DNA from: UBA668 sp039796575
Lineage (GTDB): Bacteria > Actinomycetota > Acidimicrobiia > Acidimicrobiales > Ilumatobacteraceae
Direction of reading: 5' to 3'
NCBI GenBank assembly: GCA_039796575.1
Contig: JBDKJP010000017.1
Location: 49,307 to 113,306 of the forward strand
DNA length: 64,000 nucleotides
Of the stretch, positions 32,905-40,973 are shown piece by piece (position 1 is the first letter of the stretch; every line of letters begins with the position of its first letter). Made by a program: the position numbers and the translations under genes. Under the pieces are notes generated by a model, which was not told the origin of the DNA, did not search any database, and saw nothing but the letters and a program-made list of their open reading frames with translations.

Positions 32905-34322
32905 GCCAGCCGGTCGCCCCGCTCGACCTGTCGGTCCCCGGCAAGTACCACGTCGTCGGCGTGGGCGGCCCGGGCATGAGTGCCATCGCCATCGTGCTCG
33001 CCGAGATGGGGCACGACGTCACGGGCAGCGACATCCGCGAACGCAGCGTGCTCGACCGCGTGCGCGCCGCCGGCGTGCGCGTGGCGGTGGGTCACGACCG
33101 CACCTTGGTGCACGACCGCGACGCCATCACGTACTCCACCGCCATCCCGGCGCGGAACATCGAGCTCGACGAGGCGACGAAGGTGGGCGTCACCTCGCTG
33201 CACCGTTCGGGCATGCTCGCCAGCATCTGCGCCCAGGCGAAGTCGCTCGCGGTGGCCGGCACGCACGGCAAGACCAGCACCACGAGCATGCTCATGCTCA
33301 TCCTGTCGCAGGCCGGCGCACGACCGAGCTTCGTCATCGGTGGCGACGTCACCGACATGGGCACCGGCGCGCAGTGGACGGGCAGCGAGTGGCTGGTGGT
33401 GGAGGCCGACGAGAGCGACGGCACGCATCTCGAGCTCCCGTTGCACGGCACCATCCTCACCAACGTCGAGATCGACCACCTCGATCACTACGGCACGTAC
33501 GAGGCCATCATCGAGGGGTTCGACACCTACCTCGGTCAGATCCCCGGGCCGAAGGTGCTGTGCCTCGACGACCCGCGCTGCGCGGTGCTGGCAGCGAAGC
33601 ACGGTGCCATCACCTACGGCACGTCGCCCGAAGCCGACTACGTGGCCACCGACATCGAGCCCGTCGGTGGCGCGTTCACGTTCGACGTCGTGCACCACGG
33701 TGAGGTGCTCGGCAGCGTGTCGTTGCCGCTGCGTGGCATCCACAACGTCCGCAATGCCACGGGCGCGCTCGCCATGGCCCACGCCATCGGTGTGCCGTTC
33801 GCCGACGCCGCAGCCGCGCTGTCGAAGTTCGGCGGTGTCGCCCGTCGCTTCGACATCCGGGCGGTCGACGGCGGCGCCACGCTGGTCGACGACTACGCAC
33901 ACCTGCCCAACGAGATCGCCGCCGTGCTCGCCGCGGCGAAGGGCAGCGGCGACGGGTGGAAGCGCGTCGTGGCGGTGTTCCAGCCGAACCGCTTCAACCG
34001 CATGGCCGTGATGTGGCAGGAGTACCGCGACGCGTTCGTCGACGCCGACCTCGTGGTGCTCACCGACATCTTCCCGTCGGGCACCGCGCCCATCCCCGGT
34101 GTCACCGGCAAGCTCGTGGTGAACGCCGTGCTCGACGCACACCCCGACACCCCGCTGGTCTGGCTGCCGCGCCGCGCCGACCTCGTCGATCACCTTGCCC
34201 GTCGCCTTCGCGACGGCGACGTGTGCATCTCGATGGGCTGCGGCGACATCGCCACCCTGCCCGACGAGGTGCAGGCGCGCCGCGCCGAGCTGCGCGTCGA
34301 GCAACGGCAGCGGCCGACGTGA
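32901..34322 (+). CDS. murC: UDP-MurNAc:L-alanine ligase
   Basis: A 473-residue Mur ligase, first in the stem-peptide pathway. It has the Rossmann motif GVGGPGMSAIAIVLAEMGH, SDIRERSVLDRVRAAG, ATP site VAGTHGKTSTTSML, EADESDGTHLELPLHG, LTNVEIDHLDHYGTYEA and ALPLRGIHNVRNA-like PLRGIHNVRNATGAL. Two usually invariant motifs differ: VDDYAHLPNEI (family DDYxHHPTE) and FQPNRFNRMAVM (family FQPHRYSRT). The ATG overlaps the murG stop. Confidence 0.94.
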   Translation: MSQPVAPLDLSVPGKYHVVGVGGPGMSAIAIVLAEMGHDVTGSDIRERSVLDRVRAAGVRVAVGHDRTLVHDRDAITYSTAIPARNIELDEATKVGVTSLHRSGMLASICAQAKSLAVAGTHGKTSTTSMLMLILSQAGARPSFVIGGDVTDMGTGAQWTGSEWLVVEADESDGTHLELPLHGTILTNVEIDHLDHYGTYEAIIEGFDTYLGQIPGPKVLCLDDPRCAVLAAKHGAITYGTSPEADYVATDIEPVGGAFTFDVVHHGEVLGSVSLPLRGIHNVRNATGALAMAHAIGVPFADAAAALSKFGGVARRFDIRAVDGGATLVDDYAHLPNEIAAVLAAAKGSGDGWKRVVAVFQPNRFNRMAVMWQEYRDAFVDADLVVLTDIFPSGTAPIPGVTGKLVVNAVLDAHPDTPLVWLPRRADLVDHLARRLRDGDVCISMGCGDIATLPDEVQARRAELRVEQRQRPT

Positions 34323-35269
34323 GCCTGCGCGACCGACAGCAGCAGGCGCTCGCGATGCTCGACGGCTTCGCCACCGCCGACGAGCCGCTCGCGCCGCACA
34401 CCACCTACAAGCTCGGTGGGCCGGCGGCCGTGTTCGCGACGCCGCGCTACGCCGACGAGCTGCGCGGCGTGGCCGCTGCGATGCGCGCCACGGAGTTGCC
34501 GGTGCTGGTGGTGGGGCGAGGCTCCAACCTGCTCGTCGCCGATGCGGGGTTCCCGGGCATCGCCGTGTCGCTCACCGAGCTGTGCGACCACGTGCAGCTC
34601 GAGGGCACCGAGGTCGTCGCGGGCGCGGCGGTCGCGCTGCCGGTGCTCGCCCGACGGACGGCCGCCGCAGGCCTCACCGGGTTCGAGTGGGCGGTCGGGG
34701 TGCCCGGCAGCATCGGTGGCGCGGTGCGGATGAACGCCGGCGGCCACGGCAGTGACATGGCCGCGTCGCTCGTCTCGGCGCAGGTGCTCGACCTCCACAC
34801 GGGGCACGAGGCCGAGGTGGAGTCGTCGCGGCTGCACCTGCGGTTCCGTGGCTCCGACCTCGCCGATCACCAGGTCGTGCTGCAGGCCACGCTCGCGCTG
34901 CACCACGGCGACGTCGACGCCGCGGAGGCCACGCTCGCAGAGATCGTGCGCTGGCGCCGCGAGCACCAGCCGGGCGGCCAGAACGCCGGCTCCGTGTTCG
35001 TCAACCCGGTCCCGGGTGAGCTCGCCGCGGCGCAGCTCATCGACGGGCTCGGCCTGCGCGGGTTCCGCATCGGCGGCGCGTGCGTGAGCGAGAAGCACGC
35101 CAACTTCGTGCAGGCGGAGCACGGTGCCACGGCGGCCGACGTGCGAGCGGTGATGGAGCACGTGCGCACCGAGGTGTACGAACGCACCGGGTTCCTGCTG
35201 CGCAGCGAGGTGCGTCTCGTCGGCTTCACCGACGTGGAGCCCGACCATCGTGAGGGGGTGACCCTGTGA
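34319..35269 (+). CDS. murB: UDP-N-acetylenolpyruvoylglucosamine reductase
   Basis: A 316-residue FAD enzyme that completes UDP-MurNAc. It has TTYKLGGPAAVFATP (FAD domain), VVGRGSNLLVADAGFPGIAV and WAVGVPGSIGGAVRMNAGGH, the catalytic Ser in QNAGSVFVNPVPG, and IDGLGLRGFRIGGACVSEKH followed by ANFV. The GTG start overlaps the murC stop (GTGA) and its own stop overlaps the ftsQ start. Confidence 0.95.
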   Translation: MSLRDRQQQALAMLDGFATADEPLAPHTTYKLGGPAAVFATPRYADELRGVAAAMRATELPVLVVGRGSNLLVADAGFPGIAVSLTELCDHVQLEGTEVVAGAAVALPVLARRTAAAGLTGFEWAVGVPGSIGGAVRMNAGGHGSDMAASLVSAQVLDLHTGHEAEVESSRLHLRFRGSDLADHQVVLQATLALHHGDVDAAEATLAEIVRWRREHQPGGQNAGSVFVNPVPGELAAAQLIDGLGLRGFRIGGACVSEKHANFVQAEHGATAADVRAVMEHVRTEVYERTGFLLRSEVRLVGFTDVEPDHREGVTL

Positions 35270-36522
35270 CCGAGCCCGAGCACGATCCCGAGCACGTGCC
35301 CGACGCGGTGCTCGACGAGCTGATGGCGGCGTTCTCGAAGGAGGACACCCCGCCGGAGAAGGGGTACGACTTCGACGACCCGTCGATCGACCGGCTGTTG
35401 GGCCTCGGCCCGATCGCCGACGACGCCGACGGTCTCGACGACGAGCTCGACAGCGACGCCGACGACGACCTCGACGACCCCGATCTCGAGGGTGACGACA
35501 TCGAGGTCGCCGCCGAGCCCGAGCCCGAGCCGCCGGCCGCACCGCAGCCCGACCCGCCGGCACCGGCACCGGTCGACGAGGCGCCGCGCAAGACCATCGT
35601 CATCGACCACGAGGAGCTGCCCGACGCGGTGTACCTCGACGACGACGGCGACACGGGCGAGCGCGCCACCGTGGTGATCGGCGACCTCGATGACGGGCCC
35701 GCCACGCAACCGGCGCCCAACGCCGGCAGCGCCGGTGGCGGCGGCATGGACCCGCGCATCCGGGCCCGGCGCATCGCCAACCGTCGTGCCGAGGGCCGTC
35801 GCCGACTCGTCGTGGTCGCGGTGGCCAGCGCCGTGGTGCTGCTCGTGGTGGCAGCCATCGCCATCGTGGCGTCGCCCATCTTCGACGTCCGCGACGTCGA
35901 GGTGCAGGGTGCGGTCTACACCGATCCCGACGTGCTCGAGGGTGTCATCGACAGCATCTCGGGCGAGCCGGTGCTGCTGGTCGACACCGACGCGGCCGAG
36001 GCCACGCTCGAGGCCGTGCCGTGGGTGGAGCGGGCCCGGGTCACCACCGACTTCCCGCACACGGTGCGCATCGACATCCGTGAACGCAAGCCGGTCGCCG
36101 CGTTCCAGGGTGCCGACGGCAAGTTCCGCGTCATCGACGTCGAGGGCCGCGTGCTCGACGTCATCGACGGCATCCCCATCGCGTACCCGCTCATCACGGG
36201 CGACAACCCCGACACCGAGCGCGGCCAGTTCGCCGGCGCCCCGTACGCGTCGGCCGGCCAGCTGGTGCTGGCGCTGCCGCCCGACATCCGGGCCATCACC
36301 AACTCCATCGGGGTCGACGTCACCACCGGTGCGCTCACGCTGATGCTGGAGAGCCCGGACGACGGCGACGACGCCGAGATCGAGGTGCGGCTCGGCGACG
36401 ACACGCAGCTCGACGACAAGCTGGCCCGCCTGCTGTACCAGATGCGCAACGGCGACGGCCTCGCCGGTGTCTGCAGCCTCGACGTGTCGACCTCCGAGAT
36501 GGGCTCCGTGCCGGGATGCTGA
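35266..36522 (+). CDS. ftsQ: Cell division protein FtsQ/DivIB
   Basis: A 418-residue bitopic protein. The first 180 residues are cytoplasmic and strongly acidic with Pro-rich stretches (PEPEPPAAPQPDPPAPAP), longer than in most FtsQ. A basic stop-transfer patch and one helix (about 182-202) follow. A POTRA domain begins FDVRDVEVQGAVYTDPDVL, and the FtsQ beta domain includes VEGRVLDVIDGIPIAYPLI. It links FtsL and the FtsW/FtsI synthase. The GTG start overlaps the murB stop. Confidence 0.92.
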   Translation: MTEPEHDPEHVPDAVLDELMAAFSKEDTPPEKGYDFDDPSIDRLLGLGPIADDADGLDDELDSDADDDLDDPDLEGDDIEVAAEPEPEPPAAPQPDPPAPAPVDEAPRKTIVIDHEELPDAVYLDDDGDTGERATVVIGDLDDGPATQPAPNAGSAGGGGMDPRIRARRIANRRAEGRRRLVVVAVASAVVLLVVAAIAIVASPIFDVRDVEVQGAVYTDPDVLEGVIDSISGEPVLLVDTDAAEATLEAVPWVERARVTTDFPHTVRIDIRERKPVAAFQGADGKFRVIDVEGRVLDVIDGIPIAYPLITGDNPDTERGQFAGAPYASAGQLVLALPPDIRAITNSIGVDVTTGALTLMLESPDDGDDAEIEVRLGDDTQLDDKLARLLYQMRNGDGLAGVCSLDVSTSEMGSVPGC

Positions 36523-36557
36523 CCCCGCGTATCACCGTTCTGCCACGACCCGGACGC

Positions 36558-36563
36558 TACGAT
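36558..36563 (+). promoter_or_regulatory. Possible ftsZ promoter -10
   Basis: TACGAT lies in the 124-bp ftsQ-ftsZ spacer, about 84 nt before the ftsZ start. No clear -35 is seen. The leader would carry the strong GGAGGT ribosome-binding site (36634-36639). Confidence 0.45.
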
Positions 36564-36646
36564 CCATCTCAACCAGCAGGTAGGAACGTGCAGACACAAG
36601 TTTTCCACCACATCGAACGCCGCAACGAAACCCGGAGGTGCCGCTG

Positions 36647-37750
36647 ATGGCCGCTGCTCCCCAGAACTATCTCGCCGTCATCAAGGTGATCGGCGTGGGT
36701 GGTGGCGGTGTCAACGCCGTCAACCGCATGATCGACGCGGGGTTGAAGGGCGTGGAGTTCATCGCCGTCAACACCGATGCGCAGGCGCTCCTCATGAGCG
36801 ACGCCGACGTGAAGCTCGACATCGGCCGCGACCTCACCCGCGGCCTCGGCGCCGGCAGCGACCCCGACGTGGGCCGCAACGCCGCCGAGAGCCACCGCGA
36901 CGAGATCGAGGAGATGATCAAGGGCGCCGACATGGTGTTCATCACCGCCGGCGAAGGCGGTGGCACCGGCACCGGTGCGGCACCGGTCATCGCCGAGGTG
37001 GCCCGCACCATGGGTGCGCTCACCATCGGTGTGGTCACCCGCCCGTTCAGCTTCGAGGGTCGCCGCCGCGCGGTGCAGGCCGATGCCGGCGTGCAGCGCC
37101 TGAAGGAGAAGGTCGACACGCTCATCGTCATCCCGAACGACCGCCTGCTCACGGTGGCCAACGAGAAGACCAGCGTGCTCAACGCGTTCAAGATGGCCGA
37201 CGAGGTGCTGCTCCAGGGCGTGTCGGGCATCACCAACCTCATCACCACGCCGGGTCTCATCAACACCGACTTCGCCGACGTGAAGATGATCCTCAACAGC
37301 GCCGGCTCGGCGCTCATGGGCATCGGTCAGGCCAGCGGCGAGAACCGTGCGGTCACCGCCGCCAAGGCCGCCATCAGCAGCCCGCTGCTCGAGGCCGCCA
37401 TCGACGGTGCCCGTGGCATCCTGCTCAACATCACCGGCCCGTCGAGCATGGGTCTGTTCGAGATGAACGCCGCCGCCGAGATCATCCACGGCGTGGCGCA
37501 CCAGGACGCCAACATCATCTTCGGCACGGTCATCGACGACGAGATGGGCGACGAGGTGAAGGTCACCGTCATTGCCGCCGGCTTCGACCGCTGGGACACG
37601 CAGGCCAACCAGGGCAACACGCGTCCCATCGTGAAGGCCGTCCCCGATGCGAAGCCCACCGCCTCGCTGAAGGACCTGTTCGCCGACGAGCCGGCCGACC
37701 CGCTCGACGACGGCGACGACGACTTCGACGTCCCCTCGTTCCTGAAGTGA
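36647..37750 (+). CDS. ftsZ: Cell division protein FtsZ
   Basis: A 367-residue tubulin homologue that forms the Z-ring. It has KVIGVGGGGVNAVNRMI and NTDAQAL, the tubulin signature GEGGGTGTGAAPV (about 103-115), VTRPFSFEGRRR, NDRLL, the T7 loop around NTDFADVKMIL, and the C-terminal binding peptide DDDFDVPSFLK. The C-terminal linker is short. The start at 36647, rather than the in-frame ATG three codons upstream, is favoured by GGAGGT seven bases before it. Confidence 0.97.
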   Translation: MAAAPQNYLAVIKVIGVGGGGVNAVNRMIDAGLKGVEFIAVNTDAQALLMSDADVKLDIGRDLTRGLGAGSDPDVGRNAAESHRDEIEEMIKGADMVFITAGEGGGTGTGAAPVIAEVARTMGALTIGVVTRPFSFEGRRRAVQADAGVQRLKEKVDTLIVIPNDRLLTVANEKTSVLNAFKMADEVLLQGVSGITNLITTPGLINTDFADVKMILNSAGSALMGIGQASGENRAVTAAKAAISSPLLEAAIDGARGILLNITGPSSMGLFEMNAAAEIIHGVAHQDANIIFGTVIDDEMGDEVKVTVIAAGFDRWDTQANQGNTRPIVKAVPDAKPTASLKDLFADEPADPLDDGDDDFDVPSFLK

Positions 37751-37760
37751 CCCGCGCGGC

Positions 37761-38456
37761 GTGAGCCCGCGAACCGCGACGAGCCTCCGGCTCCACGCTG
37801 GTCGTTTCGTCGCGCACATCCGCATCGCCGATCGCCGGCACGGCGACTTCCATCTCGAGGGCGACCAGGTCGCGCTCGCGCATCGCCAGCAGGCGTTGAT
37901 GCCCGGTCGCTGGACGCACCTCGACGAGGTGCACGGCACGCGCGTCGTGCGGGTGCCGTTCCCGGGCGCGCACGACCGGGAGGAGGCCGACGCCGCCGTC
38001 ACCGACGTGGCCGGCGCCGTGCTGTCAGTGTGGGTCGGCGACTGTGCGCCGGTGGTGCTGGTCGGCGACGGGCCCGACGGGGGAGTGCTGGGGGCGTTGC
38101 ACGCCGGCTGGCGCGGCGCCCTCGAGGGCATCGTCGCCACCACCGTGGCCGCGCTCGACGCACCGGCCGTCACGGCGGTGCTGGGGCCGTGCATCCACGG
38201 CTGCTGCAACGAGTTCGGCACCGATCTGCTCGACGAGTTCGTGGCGCGCTTCGGTCCGCAGGTGCGGGCCGTCACGTCCTGGGGCACCCCGTCGTTGCAC
38301 CTGCCGGCGGTCGTGGCCGCCGCGTGCGACGAGGTCGGTGTGCCGTTGCTCGACGTCGGCGAATGCACCCGCTGCAACCCCGATCGGTGGTTCTCGAACC
38401 GACGTGGCGAGGCGGGTCGCCAAGTGGTGTCGGCGTGCCTGATGGCGGCAGGATGA
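37761..38456 (+). CDS. pgeF: YfiH/PgeF laccase-domain protein
   Basis: A 231-residue member of the multi-copper polyphenol oxidase-like family, studied as a peptidoglycan editing factor and as a purine nucleoside enzyme. Metal/active-site motifs are EVHGTRVV (His), VGDCAPVVLVG (Cys), HAGWRGALEG (His) and GPCIHGCCNEFG. The GTG at 37761 is ten bases after the ftsZ stop. The family commonly follows ftsZ. In E. coli it removes UDP-MurNAc made with the wrong first amino acid. Confidence 0.9.
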   Translation: MSPRTATSLRLHAGRFVAHIRIADRRHGDFHLEGDQVALAHRQQALMPGRWTHLDEVHGTRVVRVPFPGAHDREEADAAVTDVAGAVLSVWVGDCAPVVLVGDGPDGGVLGALHAGWRGALEGIVATTVAALDAPAVTAVLGPCIHGCCNEFGTDLLDEFVARFGPQVRAVTSWGTPSLHLPAVVAAACDEVGVPLLDVGECTRCNPDRWFSNRRGEAGRQVVSACLMAAG

Positions 38457-38463
38457 GGGTGCG

Positions 38464-39129
38464 ATGAGCGACTACGACGACCTGGTGGCCGAGCGATTGG
38501 CAGCGGTGCGCGACCGCATCGCTCGCGCCGGCGGCGTCGGGGTGACGGTGCTGCCGGTCACCAAGACGTTCGGCATCGAGGCGTGCTGGGCGGCGCATCG
38601 GGCGGGCTGCACCGCGGTGGGCGAGAACTACGCGCAGGAGGTCGTGGCGAAGCTGTCGGCGCCCGACCTCCCGTTCGGCGTCCACTTCATCGGGCAACTG
38701 CAGACCAACAAGGTGCGCGCTCTCGCACCCATCGTGTCCGTCTACGAGACCGTCGACCGGCCGTCGCTGGTGACCGAGCTCGCCAAGCGCGTGCCCGGTG
38801 CCGCGGTGCTGCTGCAGGTCGACACGTCGTCCGAGCCCGGCAAGGGCGGCTGCCCGTTGGCCGATGTGCCCGCGCTGCTCGACACGGCGAGCGCTGCGGG
38901 CCTCGACGTGCGCGGCCTGATGACCGTCGGTCCCACCGACGGCGGGCCCGAGGCGGCGAGGCCCGGATTCCGTGCGGTGCGGGCGTTGCTCGACCGTCTC
39001 GGCCTCGCCGTGCTGTCGATGGGCATGACCGACGACCTCGAGGTCGCGGTGCAGGAGGGCAGCACGCAGGTGAGGGTGGGGAGCGCGCTGTTCGGCGCAC
39101 GTCCCCCCTTGAGCACGCTGGTGCGATAG
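38464..39129 (+). CDS. PLP homeostasis protein (YggS/PLPBP family)
   Basis: A 221-residue single-domain PLP-binding protein. The PLP lysine is in LPVTKTFG; other landmarks are GENYAQE, HFIGQLQTNKVR and LSMGMTDDLEVAVQEGSTQV followed by RVGSALFG, which binds the phosphate. The family controls the free PLP pool rather than catalysing a reaction. It lies seven bases after pgeF and before sepF, the standard actinobacterial order. Confidence 0.93.
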   Translation: MSDYDDLVAERLAAVRDRIARAGGVGVTVLPVTKTFGIEACWAAHRAGCTAVGENYAQEVVAKLSAPDLPFGVHFIGQLQTNKVRALAPIVSVYETVDRPSLVTELAKRVPGAAVLLQVDTSSEPGKGGCPLADVPALLDTASAAGLDVRGLMTVGPTDGGPEAARPGFRAVRALLDRLGLAVLSMGMTDDLEVAVQEGSTQVRVGSALFGARPPLSTLVR

Positions 39130-39132
39130 CCT
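39127..39132 (+). promoter_or_regulatory. -10 hexamer for sepF, overlapping the yggS stop
   Basis: TAGCCT begins with the TAG stop codon of the upstream gene. AGGAGG (39142-39147) follows, then the sepF ATG at 39156. Confidence 0.4.
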
Positions 39133-39155
39133 CGCGCTGGCAGGAGGACAGGGGC

Positions 39156-39743
39156 ATGTCGATGTGGAAGAAGGCGATGGATTATCTGGGTCTCGGTCCC
39201 GACGACGCCTACGACGACTATGACGACGCGGTCGAGCCCGAGCGTCCGGTCCGAGCACAGCGTCCGCCGAGCGCCGAGCCGTCGCGGTCGTCGCGTGGCT
39301 ACGCCAACGAGTACGAGGCCGAGCCCGCGCAGGTGCGCCCGGTGCCCGCTCGCCCCAGCTTCCCCAGCCGCCCCGAGGCCGAGGCCCCCGGCCGTCGGCC
39401 GGTGCCGCCCAGCGACGACAGCAACGTCGTGCCGCGCCCCATCAACCCGCGTCCGCCGGCTGCGACGCGCGCCACGTCGGGCGGCGGTGCCGCCGAGCCG
39501 TACACGGTGCGCCCGCGCCGCTTCGACGCCGCGCAGGAAGTGGCCGACAAGTTCAAGGAAGGCCAGCCGGTCATCATGAACCTCGAGGCCGCCGACCGCG
39601 AAGTGTCGCGTCGCCTCATCGACTTCGCGAGCGGCCTCTGCTACGGCCTCAACGGCACGATGGAGAAGGTCGCCACCGGCGTGTACCTCCTCAAGCCGCC
39701 GGCGCGTTCGGCGGGTTACGACCACACCGGCTACGGCGCCTGA
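39156..39743 (+). CDS. sepF: Cell division protein SepF
   Basis: A 195-residue protein. The N-terminal amphipathic segment MSMWKKAMDYLGLGPDD (membrane-binding) and a 110-residue Pro/Arg-rich linker lead to the SepF core with PRRFDAAQEVADKFKEGQPV, IMNLEAADREVSRRLIDFAS and GLCYGLNGTMEKVATGVYLL. SepF tethers FtsZ to the membrane and is essential where FtsA is missing, as here. The ATG at 39156 has AGGAGG eight bases upstream. Confidence 0.95.
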   Translation: MSMWKKAMDYLGLGPDDAYDDYDDAVEPERPVRAQRPPSAEPSRSSRGYANEYEAEPAQVRPVPARPSFPSRPEAEAPGRRPVPPSDDSNVVPRPINPRPPAATRATSGGGAAEPYTVRPRRFDAAQEVADKFKEGQPVIMNLEAADREVSRRLIDFASGLCYGLNGTMEKVATGVYLLKPPARSAGYDHTGYGA

Positions 39744-39785
39744 TCCCACCTCCAGGGATGGCCGGTTGTCAACTGCTGCTGCGCG

Positions 39786-39791
39786 TAACAT
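39786..39791 (+). promoter_or_regulatory. -10 hexamer of leaderless divIVA
   Basis: TAACAT is followed by seven bases and the ATG at 39799. A TTGTCA (39766-39771) lies upstream with a short 14-base spacer. Confidence 0.5.
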
Positions 39792-39798
39792 CGTCGCC

Positions 39799-40734
39799 AT
39801 GGAGATGAGCCCGCAAGCCGTTCGCAGCACCGGTTTCAAACTGGTGAAGAGGGGCTACGACCCCGAAGAGGTCGACGCCTTCAAGGAGCAGGTCGCGAGT
39901 GCCGTCGAGTTCGCACAGAACCAGGCCACGGCGATGGAGGCGCGCGCCCGCGCGGCAGTGGCGAAGCTGCAGGAGGTGTCGCAGCAGGTGCAGTCCGGTG
40001 CCGCTGCCCCGGCACCCGCAGCCGCGCCCACGGGTGGCAACGACCACGAGGTCATCAGCCGCACGCTGCTGCTCGCGCAGCGCACCGCCGACCAGACCGT
40101 CGCCGAGGCGCGCATCGAGGCCGACGGCATCGTCGTGAAGGCGCGCGAGGAAGCCGGTCGAGTGCTCGACACGGCGCGCACGATGGCCGCGAAGACCGTC
40201 GACGACGCCCGCTTCGAAGCGCGCCGCGCAGCCGAGGACGAGAAGGTGAAGGCGGAGAACGAGGTGCAGTCGCTGCTGGCCCGCCGCGACTTCCTGCTCG
40301 CCGACGTCGATCACCTCGAGCAGTACCTGCAGGCCCAGCGCGAACGGCTGCGCGACGCGGCGGTGCAGTTGCAGGAGATGGTCGAGCGCGTGCCGGGCGG
40401 TCTCGGCGACATGCGTCGTCCGTTGCTCTCCGCCAGCGCCGAGGAGCTGCCGCCGTCCATCGCCCCCGTGTCGGCCGAGGCCGCCGCCGCCGACCTCATC
40501 GACGACGCGCCCCGCGCGGCCATCGACGACCCCACCCAGGGCATGCCGGCACCGACGCCGCAGGTCGATCCGCACGAGCAGGTGTGGAAGATGCTCGACG
40601 AGGAAGTGGCCCAGGGCCGCACCGCGCACGGCAACATCGACGACATCACCGGTGAGATCACGGGCGAGATGCCGCGGCCCACGCTGCCGCCGGTGCCCGA
40701 TCCGTTCCACATCGACGACGAAGAACTCCAGTGA
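39799..40734 (+). CDS. divIVA: DivIVA/Wag31 polar growth protein
   Basis: A 311-residue coiled-coil protein. The N-terminal lipid-binding domain has FKLVKRGYDPEEVDAFKEQV. After an Ala/Pro linker comes a long coiled coil (VISRTLLLAQRTADQTVAEA through RRDFLLADVDHLEQYLQAQR), then an acidic, Pro-rich C-terminus. DivIVA marks poles and septa and directs cell-wall growth in actinobacteria. The ATG at 39799 is chosen over upstream codons because of the leaderless -10. The yggT gene often found between sepF and divIVA is missing. Confidence 0.93.
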   Translation: MEMSPQAVRSTGFKLVKRGYDPEEVDAFKEQVASAVEFAQNQATAMEARARAAVAKLQEVSQQVQSGAAAPAPAAAPTGGNDHEVISRTLLLAQRTADQTVAEARIEADGIVVKAREEAGRVLDTARTMAAKTVDDARFEARRAAEDEKVKAENEVQSLLARRDFLLADVDHLEQYLQAQRERLRDAAVQLQEMVERVPGGLGDMRRPLLSASAEELPPSIAPVSAEAAAADLIDDAPRAAIDDPTQGMPAPTPQVDPHEQVWKMLDEEVAQGRTAHGNIDDITGEITGEMPRPTLPPVPDPFHIDDEELQ

Positions 40735-40754
40735 CCCACGCGGGCGGTGCCCGC

Positions 40755-40760
40755 TAGCAT
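40755..40760 (+). promoter_or_regulatory. -10 hexamer of the ileS leader
   Basis: TAGCAT lies just upstream of the T-box RNA. Transcription would start near 40767 and give a leader of about 205 nt. Confidence 0.5.
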
Positions 40761-40767
40761 TGATCCC

Positions 40768-40972
40768 CACGGCGACGACGAGGCCATCACCTCCGAGCCT
40801 CCGGAAGAACGGCAACCGCCTCACCCTCGGGTCGGCGGGCGCTCAGTAGAACCGGACGGGTCCAGCCCGACATCGCTGGCGAACACGAGTGGTGCCGATC
40901 CGAGGGTCGGTGCAAGCAGGGTGGTACCGCGGGCTCCGGCTCGTCCCTGGGAACTTCGATTCCAGGAGCAGC
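40768..40972 (+). ncRNA. T-box riboswitch (isoleucine, translational type)
   Basis: The T-box consensus AGGGTGGTACCGCGG is at 40918-40932. Upstream, GAGGC (40780-40784) pairs with GCCTC (40797-40801) around a loop holding the Ile codon ATC (40786-40788) followed by A, which is a very short stem I. Downstream, CCTGGGAA and TTCCAGG (about 40946-40965) can pair and hide the AGGAG ribosome-binding site. No terminator U-tract exists, so uncharged tRNA-Ile probably controls translation of ileS. Confidence 0.9.
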
Positions 40973-40973
40973 C

